This document shows, one piece after another, positions 63,924 to 64,000 of a stretch of 64,000 nucleotides of DNA. The stretch lies in assembly GCF_040954835.1 (NCBI RefSeq), contig NC_090706.1, positions 28,901,148 to 28,965,147 of the forward strand, given 5' to 3'. Each line of letters begins with the position of its first letter. The first letter of the stretch is position 1. The DNA comes from Lepisosteus oculatus. Its lineage: Eukaryota > Chordata > Actinopteri > Semionotiformes > Lepisosteidae. The notes under the pieces were generated by a model. That model searched no databases. It saw only the letters and a program-made list of their open reading frames with translations, and was not told the DNA's origin. The position numbers and the translations under genes are program-made.

Positions 63924-64000
63924 GGGGGAGCCGGTGAGGAGGCTGCCAGTCCAGTAGGGGTTGAAGAAGAGCCCGTTCTGCTCCGAGTAGAAGATCTGCA
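63924..64000 (-). pseudogene. Inverted partial copy of c1qtnf2 C1q exon
   Basis: The last 77 bases are the reverse complement of 44644-44720, in the last c1qtnf2 exon, with 6 mismatches (about 92%), all transitions. On the minus strand it reads [20 protein letters not shown] and then the similarity stops at a SINE tail, so the end of the C1q domain and its stop codon are missing. At least two changes are CG to CA or TG, the usual decay of unselected methylated DNA. It could extend beyond 64000. Alternatives are a gene-conversion relic, a second c1qtnf2-like gene to the right, or an assembly fault. Confidence 0.7.

Overview
This 64 kb window is vertebrate nuclear DNA from a ray-finned fish. 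Exons are short and GC-rich, introns have GT-AG borders, and fish-type interspersed repeats fill the gaps. The repeat set (5S-rRNA-derived SINEs, tRNA-derived SINEs ending in ATGG repeats, an L2-type LINE, a Penelope-like fragment) and the single-copy gene set suggest a non-teleost such as a gar or bowfin. That species guess is inference, not proof.

Six known genes were placed and translated exon by exon. In order they are afap1l1 (3' end only, +), grpel2 (complete, +), pttg1/securin (complete, -), slu7 (complete, +), c1qtnf2 (complete, +) and ccnjl (first two coding exons, +, running off the right edge). The block pttg1/slu7/c1qtnf2/ccnjl keeps the gene order and relative orientation of human 5q33, and afap1l1/grpel2 matches human 5q32. 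The two blocks lie about 11 Mb apart in human but are adjacent here.

Between afap1l1 and grpel2 lies a less obvious minus-strand gene. Four exons (11430 down to 9666) and six more (7053 down to 5603) have consensus splice sites and phase-matched open frames. Its start codon is 127 bp from that of grpel2, across a shared promoter with two ZNF143-like sites. Its 3' end converges on afap1l1. I do not recognise the protein.

The genes have unrelated jobs: actin-filament adaptor (afap1l1), mitochondrial Hsp70 nucleotide exchange (grpel2), separase inhibition (pttg1), second-step splicing (slu7), secreted collagen/C1q protein (c1qtnf2) and cyclin-J-like protein (ccnjl). They are linked by conserved position, not by pathway. 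Several promoters carry housekeeping or cell-cycle motifs: ZNF143, YY1, CRE and CHR/CCAAT.

The last 77 bases hold an inverted, about 92% identical copy of part of the c1qtnf2 C1q exon inside ccnjl intron 2, fused to a SINE tail. I found no CRISPR array, operon, endogenous retrovirus or prokaryote-like system.
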